A stretch of DNA of 64,000 nt, from positions 5,363,501 through 5,427,500 of the forward strand of contig NC_058511.1 of NCBI RefSeq assembly GCF_020382885.2, given 5' to 3'. Below are positions 13,061-24,838 of the stretch, piece after piece. This DNA is from Scatophagus argus (lineage: Eukaryota > Chordata > Actinopteri > Scatophagidae). The notes under the pieces are model-generated. The model was not told the DNA's origin. It did not search any database and was given only the letters and a program-made list of their open reading frames with translations. A program made the translations under genes and the position numbers. The stretch's first letter is position 1, and the number at the start of each line of letters is the position of its first letter.

Positions 13061-14436
13061 CAGGTTTACACTTGGGACAGAGGGAGGGAGAAACTGATGA
13101 GAAACACATGGAAAGTGTGGGGGCAAAAACTCAAACATGGTTGGTTATTCCACGGAAATGTTTTGTAAAATGTATGAATGACAGTAAAGTAGTATCGAAA
13201 CATTTAACCACCTGATGTATTATAGTGTGGCCTAATGTTCAGCCTATTGTGTTACCAAGTACAGCTGTTATATAAAAAGTAAAAAGTAGGATAACATTTA
13301 AGTGTTTAAGTTGATATTTTTTGTTTGTTTGTTTTTTACTTCACATCCTTGGGCTTTGGGAGCATGTCAGCCACGAAAAATAGTAATCTGATTACTTTTC
13401 ACACAAAAAAAAACATATAACGTGTGAACATGTCTTATTTATATCTAATAAAGCTCACATCAGTGATGCAGAGCTACAGCACTTTTGCAAACAAAAACTC
13501 CGGAGGCTACAAATGACGTGCGGCATCGGCACAGCTTTGACTACCTCAAACAAAGAAAATCTGTGGCGAAATTCAAAGGAGGGGAGCTGAAAATAACTAA
13601 ACAGAGCACAGAAGACTTCGCAAGCGGAGAGAGCAGAACTGGACAGAAGTTTTGGGTCCACTTTTAGCGTATACAAAGTTCCACAACTGTTGCATGGCTC
13701 CTCCTGCTGCCCTGCACGTCTCACCGCACTCTGGGGCAAAACTGAAGCAGCCAGGTCTGAACATTTACAGCAAGTCAGCGCAGTCAGCAAACCCCAGCGG
13801 TGAGAAAGCTACACATATTTTATTTATCTGTGCAGAGGAGGTTTGCAATTAAACTTGCTGTGTTAAGATTTCAACAACAACTAGTCCCAGCCTAGTCAAG
13901 CGAGCATGAACTGATGAAGCCTCTTGGATGAGAGGTGAAACGTCTTCAAAGACAAATAACTAAGTCCAGTTGCATTCGATTGAATTTCCTTGAGATTCCA
14001 ACAACAACAACACCAAAAGGCTTCTAAAAGTGAAACTATTGATTTTTACCGGAGTTACAGTTGCTAAATAATGACAATAATGAAAGGTCAAATTTTCATA
14101 AGAATATTGTTGTAATGTAATGTGAGGTTATATCACGTTTTATTTCAATTGTTTTATTACTAAGTTTGTCCCTCCATTACATCTACTGTGGCTGTTTACT
14201 TCTTCTCAGTTGAAAACACAGGTATATTATAATGTTACGGCTCACTACCTTGTCAGTCTCTTCTTGCACCTGTGCATGTGTGTAGCTATGCAAGTGTGTG
14301 TGTGGCAGACATTGTGAGTGTGTTTGAGTGAGAGTTTGTGTTTGAGTGTGTTCGCGTGTCCTATGTCAGTCAGTGTCAGCCCGTCCACACACTCAGACCT
14401 CCAGAGACGAGGCAGGGAGTCTGACTTTGCAAACAC
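13061..14436. other. Intergenic interval between divergent genes
   Basis: It separates the leftward signal-peptide exon from the SLC32A1-like start. It holds AT-rich sequence, a dispersed fish repeat at 13908-14000 and a GT-rich stretch at 14270-14355 just before exon 1. The promoter of the SLC32A1-like gene should lie here, but no TATA or CpG cluster marks it. Confidence 0.5.
13908..14000 (+). repeat. Dispersed teleost repeat fragment
   Basis: The phrases CTGATGAAGCCTCTTGGATG, GAGGTGAAACGTCTTCAA and AAGTCCAGTTGCATTCGATT are a conserved unit seen repeatedly in fish genomes as I recall. The class is uncertain. Confidence 0.4.
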
Positions 14437-14552
14437 ATGATGCTGAAGATGGGCTCTCATCACTGGGCTCGCAGCTCTGGGCAGCCCTGGACTGATGCTG
14501 GGTCTCTGTGGGGCTGGATAGTGTCGAGGCTACACCTGGACTGGACAACAAG
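14437..14552 (+). CDS. SLC32A1-like exon 1 (start codon exon)
   Basis: The start is ATG 14437. An in-frame TGA at 14422-14424 closes the frame upstream, and a second ATG follows immediately at 14440. The exon encodes 38 residues plus two bases and ends at a strong donor, AG|GTGAGT. Its residues (MMLKMGSHHWARSS at the start) have no match that I recognise in SLC32A1, so the membership of this exon rests on correct phase with the next exon and on the closed upstream frame. A further 5' non-coding exon cannot be excluded. Confidence 0.7.
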
Positions 14553-17500
14553 GTGAGTCCTACTGCGAGATAAGTAACATGTGTGAGGGCACAGAAACCA
14601 GGATCTCAAATTCATTTGGGTGGTTTTGATCTGCAGGTTCTTCCAGGAGGATGAAGAGGTGCTGGTTCTGACTCACAGAGATGAGTTGAACAGAACCTAT
14701 GGGGAGGACAACAGACTGCCTTCTGACACCATCACAGACACAAGTAATACCTGTTGTCATGACACCAGAAGAAACCAACCATCTCAAACAGCTTTAAAGG
14801 AGACCAAAGCTACTATTGTCTCCTCTGGATCCAGTACCATCACTGTTACTTCAGCTGTTTCCACTGCAGACTCCCTTAAGGTCAAAAACTCCAGAAGTCA
14901 TGGCAAAGAGGGAAGATTCTCTGAGATGCAAGCTGACAAGATGGGAAGCAACAGTGAGGAGAACCCGAGTTTCAGCCAAAACTTTGGTGAAAAGAGAAAA
15001 TCCTGTCGCCTGGCTGGGCTGCTTAGAGGGACACTTCTGGAAGATGGGGAAGAGAAAAAGGGAAGAGAGGAAACGGTGGAGGCGACTTCTCAGTTGTGTG
15101 CCTGCCCTGAAGAAGAGAGAGCAGGGACGAGCTGGGCTAATCCAGTTCAGAGCCCCGGTACCAGCACCACAGGTCTGCATCCTGCTGCCACCATCACCGC
15201 CTGGGAGGCTGGCTGGAACGTCACAAATGCCATACAGGTCAGAAATGTTTTCCATTCATCAGGATAGAGGAAAAATGACACTAGATCATAGATTTGGTCA
15301 TGTTCACACTTAGGTTTAATGGACTATTACAAAGGTTTTTCATCGTTCAGGTGACTATATTATCATTTATGTGCTTATGAATACATTTTTCTACTTTCCA
15401 CGCAACCAACTAGAACAGTAGGGATATCCCTCGTTCCCTTCCCTCTTCTTTCTTTGGTAAGACAGAAAACCACAAAGTGCTACCAACATATGTGGGTGAA
15501 AACATGTTAAGTCGCCTTAATCCTCTGCCACAGTATGAAGAATGACTTGGACAGTCAGAAAACCTGTTCACCATCCATGACAGTGAACTTTGTCACCCAT
15601 ATGTGCTCAGAGTTTTTTTAATAACTGCGCTGAAAGGCAGTTGTGAAGCTCAAACAATTTTGAGTCGGCTACTGAGGTGCGGTAGCCTGATAGCATCACT
15701 CTTCAGCACTTCGTTCCCCCTGTTCTCTCTGAAACTCTCTTCCTGCCTCCCCCACTCTTTTCAGCACTCTTGTAGAAGACAAATGCAAAATGTAAAAGCC
15801 AACCCCTACATTCAAAAAGCATTAAAATTGCACAATATTTAGCCCGCTCCCATTGTGTTTTAACACTACCAAACGTTGCTTTGTGGTCTGTGGATGCCTG
15901 TCAGGCACTCCTCAGTCTTTGTAATCAAATAATCCTTGAATCAAACCATTTAAAAATGAGACGTCCTTGCTGCAGTAATGTTAATAGCTTATTTGGTTTT
16001 AAATGTCAGGCAGTATTCAATTAATGTATTCATGTAAGTGTGTTACTTCACTGAATACATGCAGTACAACTGAACAGCATCGGTGGGTCAGTACAAAAAA
16101 TTACAACATTAGGGCATCGTAATAGGATATGCATCCATATACAAGGTGCACACACACACACACACACACACCTCAGAAGTGGAGGTAAATTTACATCAGA
16201 CAGTTTTGATGTAAACACACAGGTTTTTAATCAGCATTAGCACTGCTGTCAGTACATGGATGCATATACCAACACATATTTAGTAGATAAACAAATATTT
16301 TATGCGTTTGCTTTATTGATGTTGGTCCCTCTGTCTGGGTGCCAGAGAGTTCCAGTTTTCATTAGAGACCAGGTTTCTGTGCCAAACAAGGCCCAGAAAT
16401 TCTGTCTCTGATGAATCATATGACTGAGGGAAAATTGCCCTTTCAAATCCATGATTTGTTACTTCTGCAACCTCGATACTTCCAGCTATATCTGAATTAA
16501 TTTATCACCTAATCCACGCTCTAAGTGGTATAGATCTCATTTTACTGTTTATTACTGCAGCATGTTTGTTTTTTCAACTCTGCAGATACAGTACCAGATT
16601 TCTCTCACAACTGCTAATGTTTTAAATAATTTATCATTACATGCAACACACTGTAGTCAGCAACAATAACCAAATAGACTGCTCGGTGATCTCAGGATGG
16701 GATAAGTTGAGGTGGCCACTGCACAAAAGAGAATCTTTTGATTATTTACTTGCTTGAAGGCTTTAAAATCTCAGACAGTGATGGATAACCACACAGCAAA
16801 GATTAAAGACGCAGAACAATGATCTGACGTATCAGCTATCAGCTATAACAGCTATCAGTGCAATAATGGCAGATCCATTTGTAAAGGGGCTAACAGATGT
16901 CGTAATAATGGGAAAAAAAGAACAGCAGTTTTATCTCCCATCAAGGCTAAAAAAGAAAATATGTGTTTTCCGGTGGTGGTTTATTGATGCCAATATCACT
17001 GACTGTCTGCCAGATTAATAAAGTTTTTATTAGAGAGCAAGTTTGCTGCCAAAAATGCAAAAAACCAGCTCCAGCATTCAAGGCTACCGACTTGGGAATA
17101 TTGTGAAATTCAGCTTTAATTCCAACCTGACTGCTAATGAGGCAGCTCCAGTTTGTGCGCCTTCATCACAGATTAGAGACGCAAACCTTCTGTTTCTGAC
17201 TGACACTGAGAAAAACTGATATTAATTTAACTGCTTATGATTATCCGTTAAGTGGCAGTTTAACTGGGTCGAAAATTGAAATATCCAAGTCTTAAATAGG
17301 TTTTTTAATATCAAAACAGGGAAACAAGGAATGAAGAAACTGCAAGTTAGTGCATTAAAAGAGTAATACTTTGCAGTTTAGTCTTATCTTTAATGTAAGT
17401 TCTTTGGTGCATCATCTCCTTTATCATCATCATCAGCAGCAATATTATTATCATCTTCATTATCTGCAGCAGTGAATTGTTTGTGCTATCATTCCTGTTT

Positions 17501-20500
17501 AGATAATCTGTCAGTTGTTTTCTCAATTAATTGATTAATCATTTGGTCACTTAGCATAGTCATACCACAGTATTCTTAAAAAACAATATAAAAAACAGTC
17601 AAGGGGCACATAATTATAATAATTAATCTATGGTTTTTTCTTTTCATCCTTTGTCATTGATTTAGATCATGACGTAACGGAAAGCTAATATCTCAAGATG
17701 CTTCATAAACTCTAATAAAAAATGATGTTAAAATGACATTGGTGCATGACTTATGAGGTACAAATTGGACACATCCTTTTCAGAGTTTTCCCATCTGAGG
17801 AAAACTTGATTAAGGAGTAAAACATGTGCCACATTTTTTTTCCTTTAAAATGACACTTCTATTTATTTAAATGTCAAACCTGCCCCACTTTATCCCCTCA
17901 TGGTGGGAAAAAGACATTTTTTGTGCATGGGACATGGTCTTGCATAAAATATCCTGCATAACCTGAAGGGCAGCAGTTGAAATCTTGCACCTGGGAACGT
18001 CCAGACAGGAGCAGCGAATGTGTTATATCTTTTTCAGTATAGGTCGCTGCTGCTTGGTGGCTGATATTGAGTTATGAAAAAAAAAAGGTGAGGTATGAAA
18101 AAGAGAGTCTGTGCTTGCTCAACATTCCTTGAATAAACAGATTTTAAAGATTTCCTGGGTGTCAGATGGGGCTGAAACGAGTAATCCTCTTCTCCACCCT
18201 CTTCAAACCCAATCAGGGACTGGTTTTCTTTCCTTATTGTACCTGGTTGTGATTGGGAGCCGCTTCAGGTGGTGCTCAGAGCAACCAATGAGGAATTAGC
18301 TGGCAAAAACACAGACGGAACGAGCAGTGGAGGGAGAGACGGGGGTGGGGGTGGGGAGAGAAATCAGATACTTGAGCGTCAGATTTCTCTCAGACTACTT
18401 TCATCCCCAGCAGCTCCGTTTGAACATCAAAGCTCAATCAGCATATGCCTAACAGACACCAGTTACAAAATGGTAACTTGAAAGAGAGAGAATGTGTGCT
18501 CGTCTGTTTATGCATCCACAATGCGTGTTTTTGCGTGGTGATGATGTGCTGTGATGTGTTTCTCTCCCGGTGAGCCTCCGTGTTGAAACATTCAAAACAC
18601 AGCAGCTCCATCAAAGCAGCTCGTTGTCTCCTCTGATCTCCCTTCGTCCTCTTCCTCCTTCAACCTCCTCGCTCTGCAGCCGTGAGGTCGCGCTTCTCCT
18701 TCCTCCTTCTCTCCTCTATCCTCTTCTTTTCCGGCCTTCTTCCTCACCCACCTCCAGTCTCTCTCCGCCTTTCTACTCTCGCTGGCAGTCGACGTTTTCG
18801 TTTTCGCCTTGGTGACGGGCCAAAGCTCGGCACTCCTCTTCCTTCTGCTCCCGCTGGTCTCCCGCATCCTCGAACTCTCCAGGCATCAGGCCAAAACTCT
18901 CCTCTCGCCTCCTCATCTTCCAACCGTGAACAGTCTTCTCTTTTCTTTTTCTCTTCATTTCCTCTTCAACAGTCTTTCCTTTCTTTCCTTTTCTTGCAGC
19001 AACATTTTAGAACAACATTGTCATACAGCTGTGACAAACATGTACATTTTTTTGGATGATGCAAATCAAGAATAAGTGGAAAATACTGTACATATACAGA
19101 AAACTGCAAGGTAATGAGAAATTGCAGGCTTGTATACATTTAGGTATTTTAATGTGTGTATTTCTTTGTTGCACACTTTAAGAACCTGTGAAATCTGTAA
19201 AGCAAGTGACAAGTGATCCAGTGGTAATAATGGAAAATATCAAAAGAAATGTAAATCATGAGAGACACTTTTTTGCCTTTGCTTTGATAGACAGCGTAAA
19301 GACAGGAGACGCAGAACTCATCCGCGGTTTCGTGGACTGTGTCTCAGCCACTCGGCTAACAGCGCACAACACGAGAGACACGCTGGGCCAACTTTTTGAT
19401 GGGGGTCTCGGTTTCTTCCCATTTCTTATCTTCCTCACAGATCCTACCCCTCCATGTTCTTTCTTTCCTTCCCTTTCTTCTCCCTCAGGGCATCTTTGTG
19501 TTGGGTTTGCCTTTTGCTCTGGTGCAGTCGGGTTATGTGGGTCTCGTTCTGCTGGTTCTGTCAGCCTGGGTCTGCAACCACACGGGGAGGATCCTGGTGG
19601 CTTGTCTCTATGAAGAGGAACAAAGGTGGGCTTATATCACTTATATTATGTCATACACAGAACAAGAGTGTGGTTCATTGTGGTTCGCTCGTTCTTGCGA
19701 CAGTTCGTGGGGTTTAGTCAGCTTATATTCTGATTCAGATGAGTTCCCTTGGGCTAAGTATGATTTTGAGGGAGAACTTAACTTTTTGCAAATATGTTTG
19801 TAGTTCAGTGATGTGAAAAAATGTGCATATGTGTTGGACAGTTTATTTGGAGTATGAAAATGCTCATATTTTCCAGTGGAGGATCTGGCTCTGTATCAAA
19901 GGTTCGAGTCCGACAAAGCTACCAGGACATAGTGGAGGCCTGCTGCAAAGGACTGTGGCCTTACTGGCCTGGCCTGGGTGGATGGATGGTTAATGTAGCC
20001 CAGGTAACAGACATACACAGGCACATAAGTATAAACCAGCACACACATTCTTCATTCTGCAAATAAGTCCACACAAATCTATGAACTGAGGCATGAAACG
20101 GATGACTGCCTGAAGCTTGGTTCAAGCCGACTTGCATTGCATTGTTTCCCCATCATATGAAGTGAACACCTGTTTCTGTTGTTTTACAGGTCGTTGAACT
20201 GCTGATGACCTGTACCCTGTACCTGGTCGTTTCCACCAGCCTGTTGTCCGACAGCCTGTCAGGAATGACTGTTCCTAGATCAGCGTGTTCTCTGGTGTCT
20301 CTGGTGTTCCTGTTGCCCTGCCTGCTGCTGACTGATCTCAGACCAGTCTCCACCCTCAGCCTGCTCTGCTCTCTGGCTCACATACTGATCAGGTGATTCA
20401 CGTTTGTTCTGACGGAGAAGCAAAAATGTGCATGTAGTCAGCTGATCAGTAAACTCAAAGTAAAGTCAAGACAACAGACCAGTTTATGTAATCTAGTCTC

Positions 20501-23387
20501 ATTTTCACATTTGTAGTCATTTAGCGGTGGCACAATCTGCTGTTCCTGGTCGTTTGATTTATTTTCATGCCAGGTTTTCTGCAAGAGACGATGAAAATAG
20601 TTCAAGGTCTTGAAGTTCTGCGTCTCTGACTAAGTCATGTAAATACAGTTTATTTTCTAAAAATTCAAAATTTAAACTGAGAGAAAAATACTTACAGGAT
20701 TTCTATCTAGTTTTCCTGAATCTCTTGCTGTTGCTTGGTTTAATTTGGAATCACCCTCAGAAACAGAAGCTCTTACTCAAATCTGTAAAGCCCACTGAGG
20801 CGCTGTGCTTTGTGATTTTTGGCTATATAAATAAAACTGACTTGACTTGAACTGAACCTCAATTTAAGGATGAATGGCAGTATATCTGGTTAGATTTAAG
20901 GGTGTTTCCAAATGAATGAACAGCTAAACATGCAGTAAATTAAATAAATCCAACACCAAATCCAACTGTAATTGCGGATTAAGGATTATGTGTCCTGTCT
21001 TATTCAGAAAAATATAACACTGCTGTCTTCTGAAAACCATGTATCACCAAAACGTCAGCCTTTGTGCCAAAACATTTTGCAGCTAACCCAATTTGTTTTT
21101 AAATGGTTTATCTGGCTTAAGGAGAAGGAGAATCTGTTCAGACCATGCAGGAACAACTAATCCTTCAGTTCATCTGCAATTTAAAAATCGCCAAATCTGA
21201 AGATGCATGGATTACTTTAGGTGATGAACGGAAAGTGTTCGATTAAAGTAATAAATTAAAATTTGCTGTCCCTTCATTCATTTCGGCTCTAATTTGTTAT
21301 ATATTATGAACTTCAGTCCCTTCATGTCTTATATTGTTTTCCTTGTCTTTCCTTGTCCCTGTCTCTTTGCCCAGATAAACAAATAAATAATGAGAAATGC
21401 AAGAACAAATGAAAGGATTACAATTAAGTTCATTTTAGATTCCAGTCAAACAGGACCATCTTTCCTCCTTTTCTCTTCCTCTGTCCTTCACCCTCCATCA
21501 GCCTGTTGGTCATGCTGTACTGTCTGAGCCGAGCCAGCAGCTGGTCCTGGTCCTCTCTGTCCCTGTCTGTGGACCCCGAGGACTTCCTCGTCTCTGTGGG
21601 CGTCATCATCTTCTCCTACACCTCGCAGATTTTCCTCCCTCCTCTAGAGGGCAGTATGGAGGACAGAGGGCAGTTCAATGCCATGCTGGGGTGGACTCAT
21701 GGTGCCGCCTGCATCATGAAAACTATGTTCTCTTCACTGGTTAGTGACAATGTGGGACACAGCAAACTCTCAGTGACATTACTGAGTTGATAGGGCTTGA
21801 GATTGGTCTGGAAGAAACATAGAAACTAGTTTTGTCTTCTTACTGTTTCATGATTGATTTGTGGACAAATGGACGGAAACAACATTGTTCCTCTGACAAC
21901 AGCAGGACCAGAAGGAACAGCCAAATGGAGTGATTGAGCGACTGATTGCTTTGATTGTCTCCTTCCTGCATTAGGCCGTGTTGACGTGGGGCTCAGAGAC
22001 CAGCGAGGTCATCACAGACAACCTGCCCTCTGACCTTCGACCTCTCGTCAACCTGTGCCTGCTGGCCAAAGCTCTGCTGTCCTACCCTCTGCCCTTCTAC
22101 TCTGCGGCAGAAATACTTCAAACCTGCCTGCTCGGAGGTGACACATCTATTTTTATATTTAAACCAACGACCTTGTCGGGTGCTCTAGAGGTCACCAGTA
22201 AGAAACTGTGGTTAGACTGGGAATCCCTGCAGGTGTTTCAGTGTGACAAAATGGTGAAACAAAGCCTTAGCATCCAGTTGACCCAGATCAACACCAACGT
22301 ATACGCTGGCATCCGTTGTACCAAAATCATGATAAAAATAAATGGTAAAAGGTGATCAATACAGGTGACAACAGTTTAGGAAACGTGGGTTTTGATGAAT
22401 TAAACAGTGACAGACAAAAATCAGCCTGAATATTAAGTTCGGAAGACTCACAATGTTTTCTCAGTTGGCTAACTTTATCAGTCACCTGAAGGAGAAACAG
22501 TTTGGTTGTTAAAGTACAGTGACAAATAACAAAAGAGGCATCAACAAGACAAGTCACAGCAGGTAACGTGAGAGAGCTGAGCATTCGAGGAAACTGTTGA
22601 CTGTCAACACATTTGTCATCATGACTGAACTTTCTGTAATTATTGACTGTCAGCACTGATGAAGTCATCAGGTGACAATACTTTATTTTTTTCCCCTGCT
22701 CATTCTAATGTAGTTTTATCATTTATTTTTTCGCTGGATATTTCACTTTCAAACACTAAATGAAGAAAAAGAAGACTGGGCTCACTGAAAGCTCTGTTGT
22801 ACTTTCCAGCATTTACTTAAAGCACAATTCTGTCAATTATCAGAGTAAATAATGTTACTTAACTGCTACTTGTACTACCTGATTAAAATGACATCATACT
22901 TCAAACAAAGAGTTGTGAGGATGATGACACCCCTACATAGATGCAACTAGAAAACAATGACTCAGAATGAGGCGACCTGTAAACAAAAGCTGCTTGCAGG
23001 GTCAAAACAAACTGCTGCCAAGAGCTCCGTGTACACTTTCATCCTTTGTGCTTCAAACCTTCTGCAGGTGCTGCTGTCTCATCGTGCTCCAAACATACAG
23101 GTGCAGGCGTGTCTCGTCCGGCCCTGTTGGTGCGCGGGGCTTTGCTGATGACATCGTACCTGCTGGCCCTGCTGGTCCCCAGGTTCTCCCTGCTGATGGG
23201 TTTGACAGGCAGTGTGACGGGGGCGGCCATGACACTCATACTGCCGTGCCTGTTTCACCTCAGACTGCAGTGGGGTCGCCTCACCGTGCGGGACCGGCTG
23301 ATAGATGTGTGTATACTGAGTCTAGGGGTCATCTGTAGTGTATCTGGTGTGATTTGTTCAGTGAAAAGACTGCTGGAAGGACTGTAG
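14437..23387 (+). CDS. SLC32A1-like vesicular inhibitory amino acid transporter, 8 coding exons
   Basis: Exons 14437-14552, 14637-15237, 19489-19625, 19877-20003, 20190-20392, 21502-21739, 21975-22137 and 23068-23387 join into 1905 bases, 634 residues plus TAG. Every junction is GT-AG and keeps phase (2,0,2,0,2,0,1). The product matches the SLC32 family of the amino acid/auxin permease fold. Visible landmarks are TAWEAGWNVTNAIQ just before the first membrane helix, GIFVLGLPFAL, RVRQSYQDIVEACC, VNVAQVVELLMTC, FSYTSQIFLPPLEGSM, SEVITDNLP, LLAKALLSYPLPF and SLLMGLTGSVTGA near the C-terminus. The family exchanges protons for GABA or glycine to load synaptic vesicles. Mammalian SLC32A1 is about 525 residues, so this protein is longer, mainly through about 239 residues before helix 1. 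The divergence and intron-rich structure suggest a paralogue rather than the canonical gene, so I give no symbol. Transport activity is inferred from family membership. Confidence 0.93.
14637..15237 (+). CDS. SLC32A1-like exon 2 (cytosolic N-terminal domain)
   Basis: The acceptor is ATCTGCAG at 14629-14636. The exon encodes residues 39-239. Its start (FFQEDEEVLVLTHRDELN) resembles the acidic N-terminal segment of VGAT. A long Ser/Thr/Lys/Glu-rich low-complexity stretch follows, and the exon ends in the diagnostic TAWEAGWNVTNAIQ. The donor is CAG|GTCAGA in phase 0. The region is predicted cytosolic and is longer than in mammalian VGAT. Confidence 0.92.
16149..16171. repeat. (CA)n microsatellite
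   Basis: About 11 CA units within intron 2 of the SLC32A1-like gene. Confidence 0.9.
17506..17560. repeat. AT-rich repeat remnant with GATTAAT motif
   Basis: It contains TCAATTAATTGATTAATCAT, an end-like motif shared with the repeat at 60943-61320 (GATTAATTGATTAATCG). A short remnant. Confidence 0.3.
19489..19625 (+). CDS. SLC32A1-like exon 3 (first membrane helices)
   Basis: It follows a pyrimidine tract ending CCCTCAG. The exon encodes residues 240-284 plus two bases, beginning GIFVLGLPFALVQSGYVGL and running through a second hydrophobic stretch to LVACLYEEEQ. This is the most conserved SLC32 segment and fixes the family assignment. Donor AAAG|GTGGGC. Confidence 0.95.
19877..20003 (+). 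CDS. SLC32A1-like exon 4
   Basis: Acceptor TTTTCCAG. A split Ser codon is completed, then GGSGSVSKVRVRQSYQDIVE and the motif GGWMVNVAQ, which matches the VGAT segment before the next helix. Donor CAG|GTAACA in phase 0. Confidence 0.94.
20190..20392 (+). CDS. SLC32A1-like exon 5
   Basis: Acceptor TTTTACAG. The exon encodes residues 328-394 plus two bases: VVELLMTCTLYLVVSTSLLS, a short loop, then a hydrophobic helix and LSLLCSLAHILI. Alignment with VGAT VxELVMTCILYVVVS is obvious by eye. Donor CAG|GTGATT. Confidence 0.95.
20393..21501 (+). other. SLC32A1-like intron 5
   Basis: A 1.1-kb intron. Apart from a LINE-type 3' tail at 20775-20852 and AT-rich sequence I see nothing in it. Confidence 0.85.
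20775..20852 (+). repeat. LINE-type 3' tail
   Basis: GGCTATATAAATAAAACTGA followed by (CTTGA)n is a typical 3' end of a teleost non-LTR element. It is isolated in intron 5; no body is recognisable. Confidence 0.45.
21502..21739 (+). CDS. SLC32A1-like exon 6
   Basis: Acceptor CATCAG after a TC-rich tract. A split Ser codon, then YCLSRASSWSW and the strongly conserved helix VIIFSYTSQIFLPPLEGSM and WTHGAACIMKTMFSSL. Donor CTG|GTTAGT in phase 0. Confidence 0.95.
21975..22137 (+). CDS. SLC32A1-like exon 7
   Basis: Acceptor TGCATTAG. The exon encodes residues 475-528 plus one base, including LTWGSETSEVITDNLP and LLAKALLSYPLPFYSAAEIL, both near-identical to VGAT. Donor GAG|GTGACA in phase 1. Confidence 0.95.
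22138..23067 (+). other. SLC32A1-like intron 7
   Basis: A 0.93-kb intron. The coding frame of exon 7 stays open past the donor to 22355, but the SLC32 similarity stops at the donor, so the read-through frame is not coding. Nothing else is recognisable. Confidence 0.85.
23068..23387 (+). CDS. SLC32A1-like exon 8 (C-terminus and stop)
   Basis: Acceptor CTTCTGCAG. After a split Gly codon there is a short diverged luminal loop with two Cys, then helices with LLALLVPRFSLLMGLTGSV, LPCLFHLRLQWGRL and the C-terminal GVICSVSGVICSVKRLLEGL, ending in TAG at 23385-23387. A GGATGGATGGATGG repeat begins straight after the stop. Confidence 0.95.
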
Positions 23388-24620
23388 GATGGATGGATGG
23401 ATGGATAGGTAGCTCCATGGGCAGATCATGCAGGTGCAAGCTGTCCTCTGTAATATTTTTTGAATGAGAATACTGGATCGCTGCATGATAACTTCAGTCT
23501 AGAAGTCAAGAAGCAATAATCAATGATTCTATGTTAACAATAGATCAGATGAGTGTTTTCTCAAGTGAGTCAGTAGGAGTGACAAATCCACACAAACTCT
23601 GAAGGTCCCCTCAGCTCTGTTGAGTATTTTAGCATATTTCAGCTTCTTGTTTTGTCCCCAAATGTAATTGTTGTAATTGCACATGACAAAAATATGTTTT
23701 ATCTCTAGAAATATTTTTTTTTCATAAAGGGAATCCAAATCCAAATCAATCTTCGTATTTTGTCTTCATGTTATGTTGAGTTTCATTACTCAGTTTCACT
23801 GTGGGTGAATCTGGTTGTTGCATAACAAAAGTCACAAATACAGAACAATACAAACTGATGAACACTGTGTGATACAGTTGAAATTCTATTAAAAAAGCAA
23901 ATAATTGGACCTTCAGTCTTGGTCTTTTGGCAAACTAATACTTCCAAGGTTACGTATGTAACTTTCATGCATGAATACCATTTTTAAAATGAAGGAATGA
24001 TGACACACGCAGGATCTGCTGCATTTTATAGATAATAAATTATCATCTTTGGATGTTTCCCTCCATAGCACACACACAATCATATGAAAGATGACATTCT
24101 GTAGTAACAGAAGGTCAGTGATGTTGCCAAAGTGAAGTGAGCGATGAGAATCAATCAAAAAATAAGCATATTTCTTAAGCTTCTTACACATATTCTCCTC
24201 TCGGCACCACAGATGTTTGTGGCACACAAACCATCAAAACTCTCACATCTCATTTCCAACACTGTCTTAATTGTGAGACGGAGAAGTAGAACTTCACATA
24301 CTTCTTGTTTTTGTGATTGTACAAAAGTGTCAAGAATGTGCCAGGAGTTTTGTTACACGTGCCGTAATTTCAAAACTGAACCATGAAAAGTGCAAGTTTT
24401 GCTTCAGCTTATGGTGTTGCTGTAAGAAGACAAGATAATTATGGCCATTAGTGGAACAAGCTGAATGACAACACAGTTTATTTTTAAAGAATGAACGTCT
24501 ACATTAGCATTTTTTTTTTTGCTGTGCAGCTTTATTGTAAAAACTGTGAACTTTATATTCTGTTGTGAAAATTGTCTAATTAGAATCTGGGGGTAATAAA
24601 CATTTAAAACTATGACTAAT
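23388..24620 (+). other. Probable 3' UTR of the SLC32A1-like gene
   Basis: AT-rich sequence after the stop codon with no competing gene. AATAAA occurs at 24034-24039 and at 24595-24600. The second is followed within about 60 bases by a T/GT-rich stretch typical of a cleavage site, which would give a 3' UTR of about 1.2 kb. The exact end is inferred. Confidence 0.4.
24595..24600 (+). terminator. Candidate poly(A) signal AATAAA
   Basis: Canonical hexamer with GT-rich downstream sequence near 24640-24665. It is the better of two candidates; the other is AATAAA at 24034-24039. Confidence 0.4.
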
Positions 24621-24708
24621 TTTGTTCTCCTCTGGGCTGCAGAGGATTGAGTGATGTTTGTCTTAGCTCATGTATGAATTTACGATGTTAAAATATGCAT
24701 GGAGGGAA

Positions 24709-24752
24709 TGTGTGTGTGTGTGTGTGTGTGCGTGTGAGTGTGTGCGAGTGTG
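24709..24752. repeat. Imperfect (TG)n microsatellite
   Basis: TG units interrupted by CG and GAG. Confidence 0.9.
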
Positions 24753-24838
24753 TTTGGCAGGTGGGAGTAATATTGGCTTTGCTTCTGCTTCTGTTTATGC
24801 TCCTCCAACGCACTGTGGAAGTGGGCTGAACCGTACTG

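Larger units (their letters stand above)
15238..19488 (+). other. SLC32A1-like intron 2 (4.25 kb)
   Basis: This is the largest intron. It holds a (CA)n tract at 16149-16171, an AT-rich patch around 17500-17580, and a long pyrimidine-rich region at about 18600-19000. The pyrimidine tract generates open frames on both strands, but I see no conserved protein or splice-consistent extra exon. Confidence 0.8.

Noticed and set aside
12769..13215. 148-codon open frame on the plus strand
   Set aside because: It is antisense to the signal-peptide exon and its CpG-rich leader; its middle is a Ser/Leu/Pro run from the CTCCCT tract.
18682..19059. Ser/Leu/Phe-rich open frame in intron 2
   Set aside because: It comes from a pyrimidine-rich tract, is open in several frames at once, and has no similarity to the SLC32 family or a fitting splice phase.
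19900..19915. GGTTCGAGTCC, an exact tRNA B-box match
   Set aside because: It lies inside exon 4 of the SLC32A1-like gene and encodes the conserved VRV; there is no A-box or cloverleaf around it.
22138..22355. Extension of exon 7 past its donor
   Set aside because: The frame stays open but SLC32 similarity ends exactly at the GT donor and resumes in phase at 23068.
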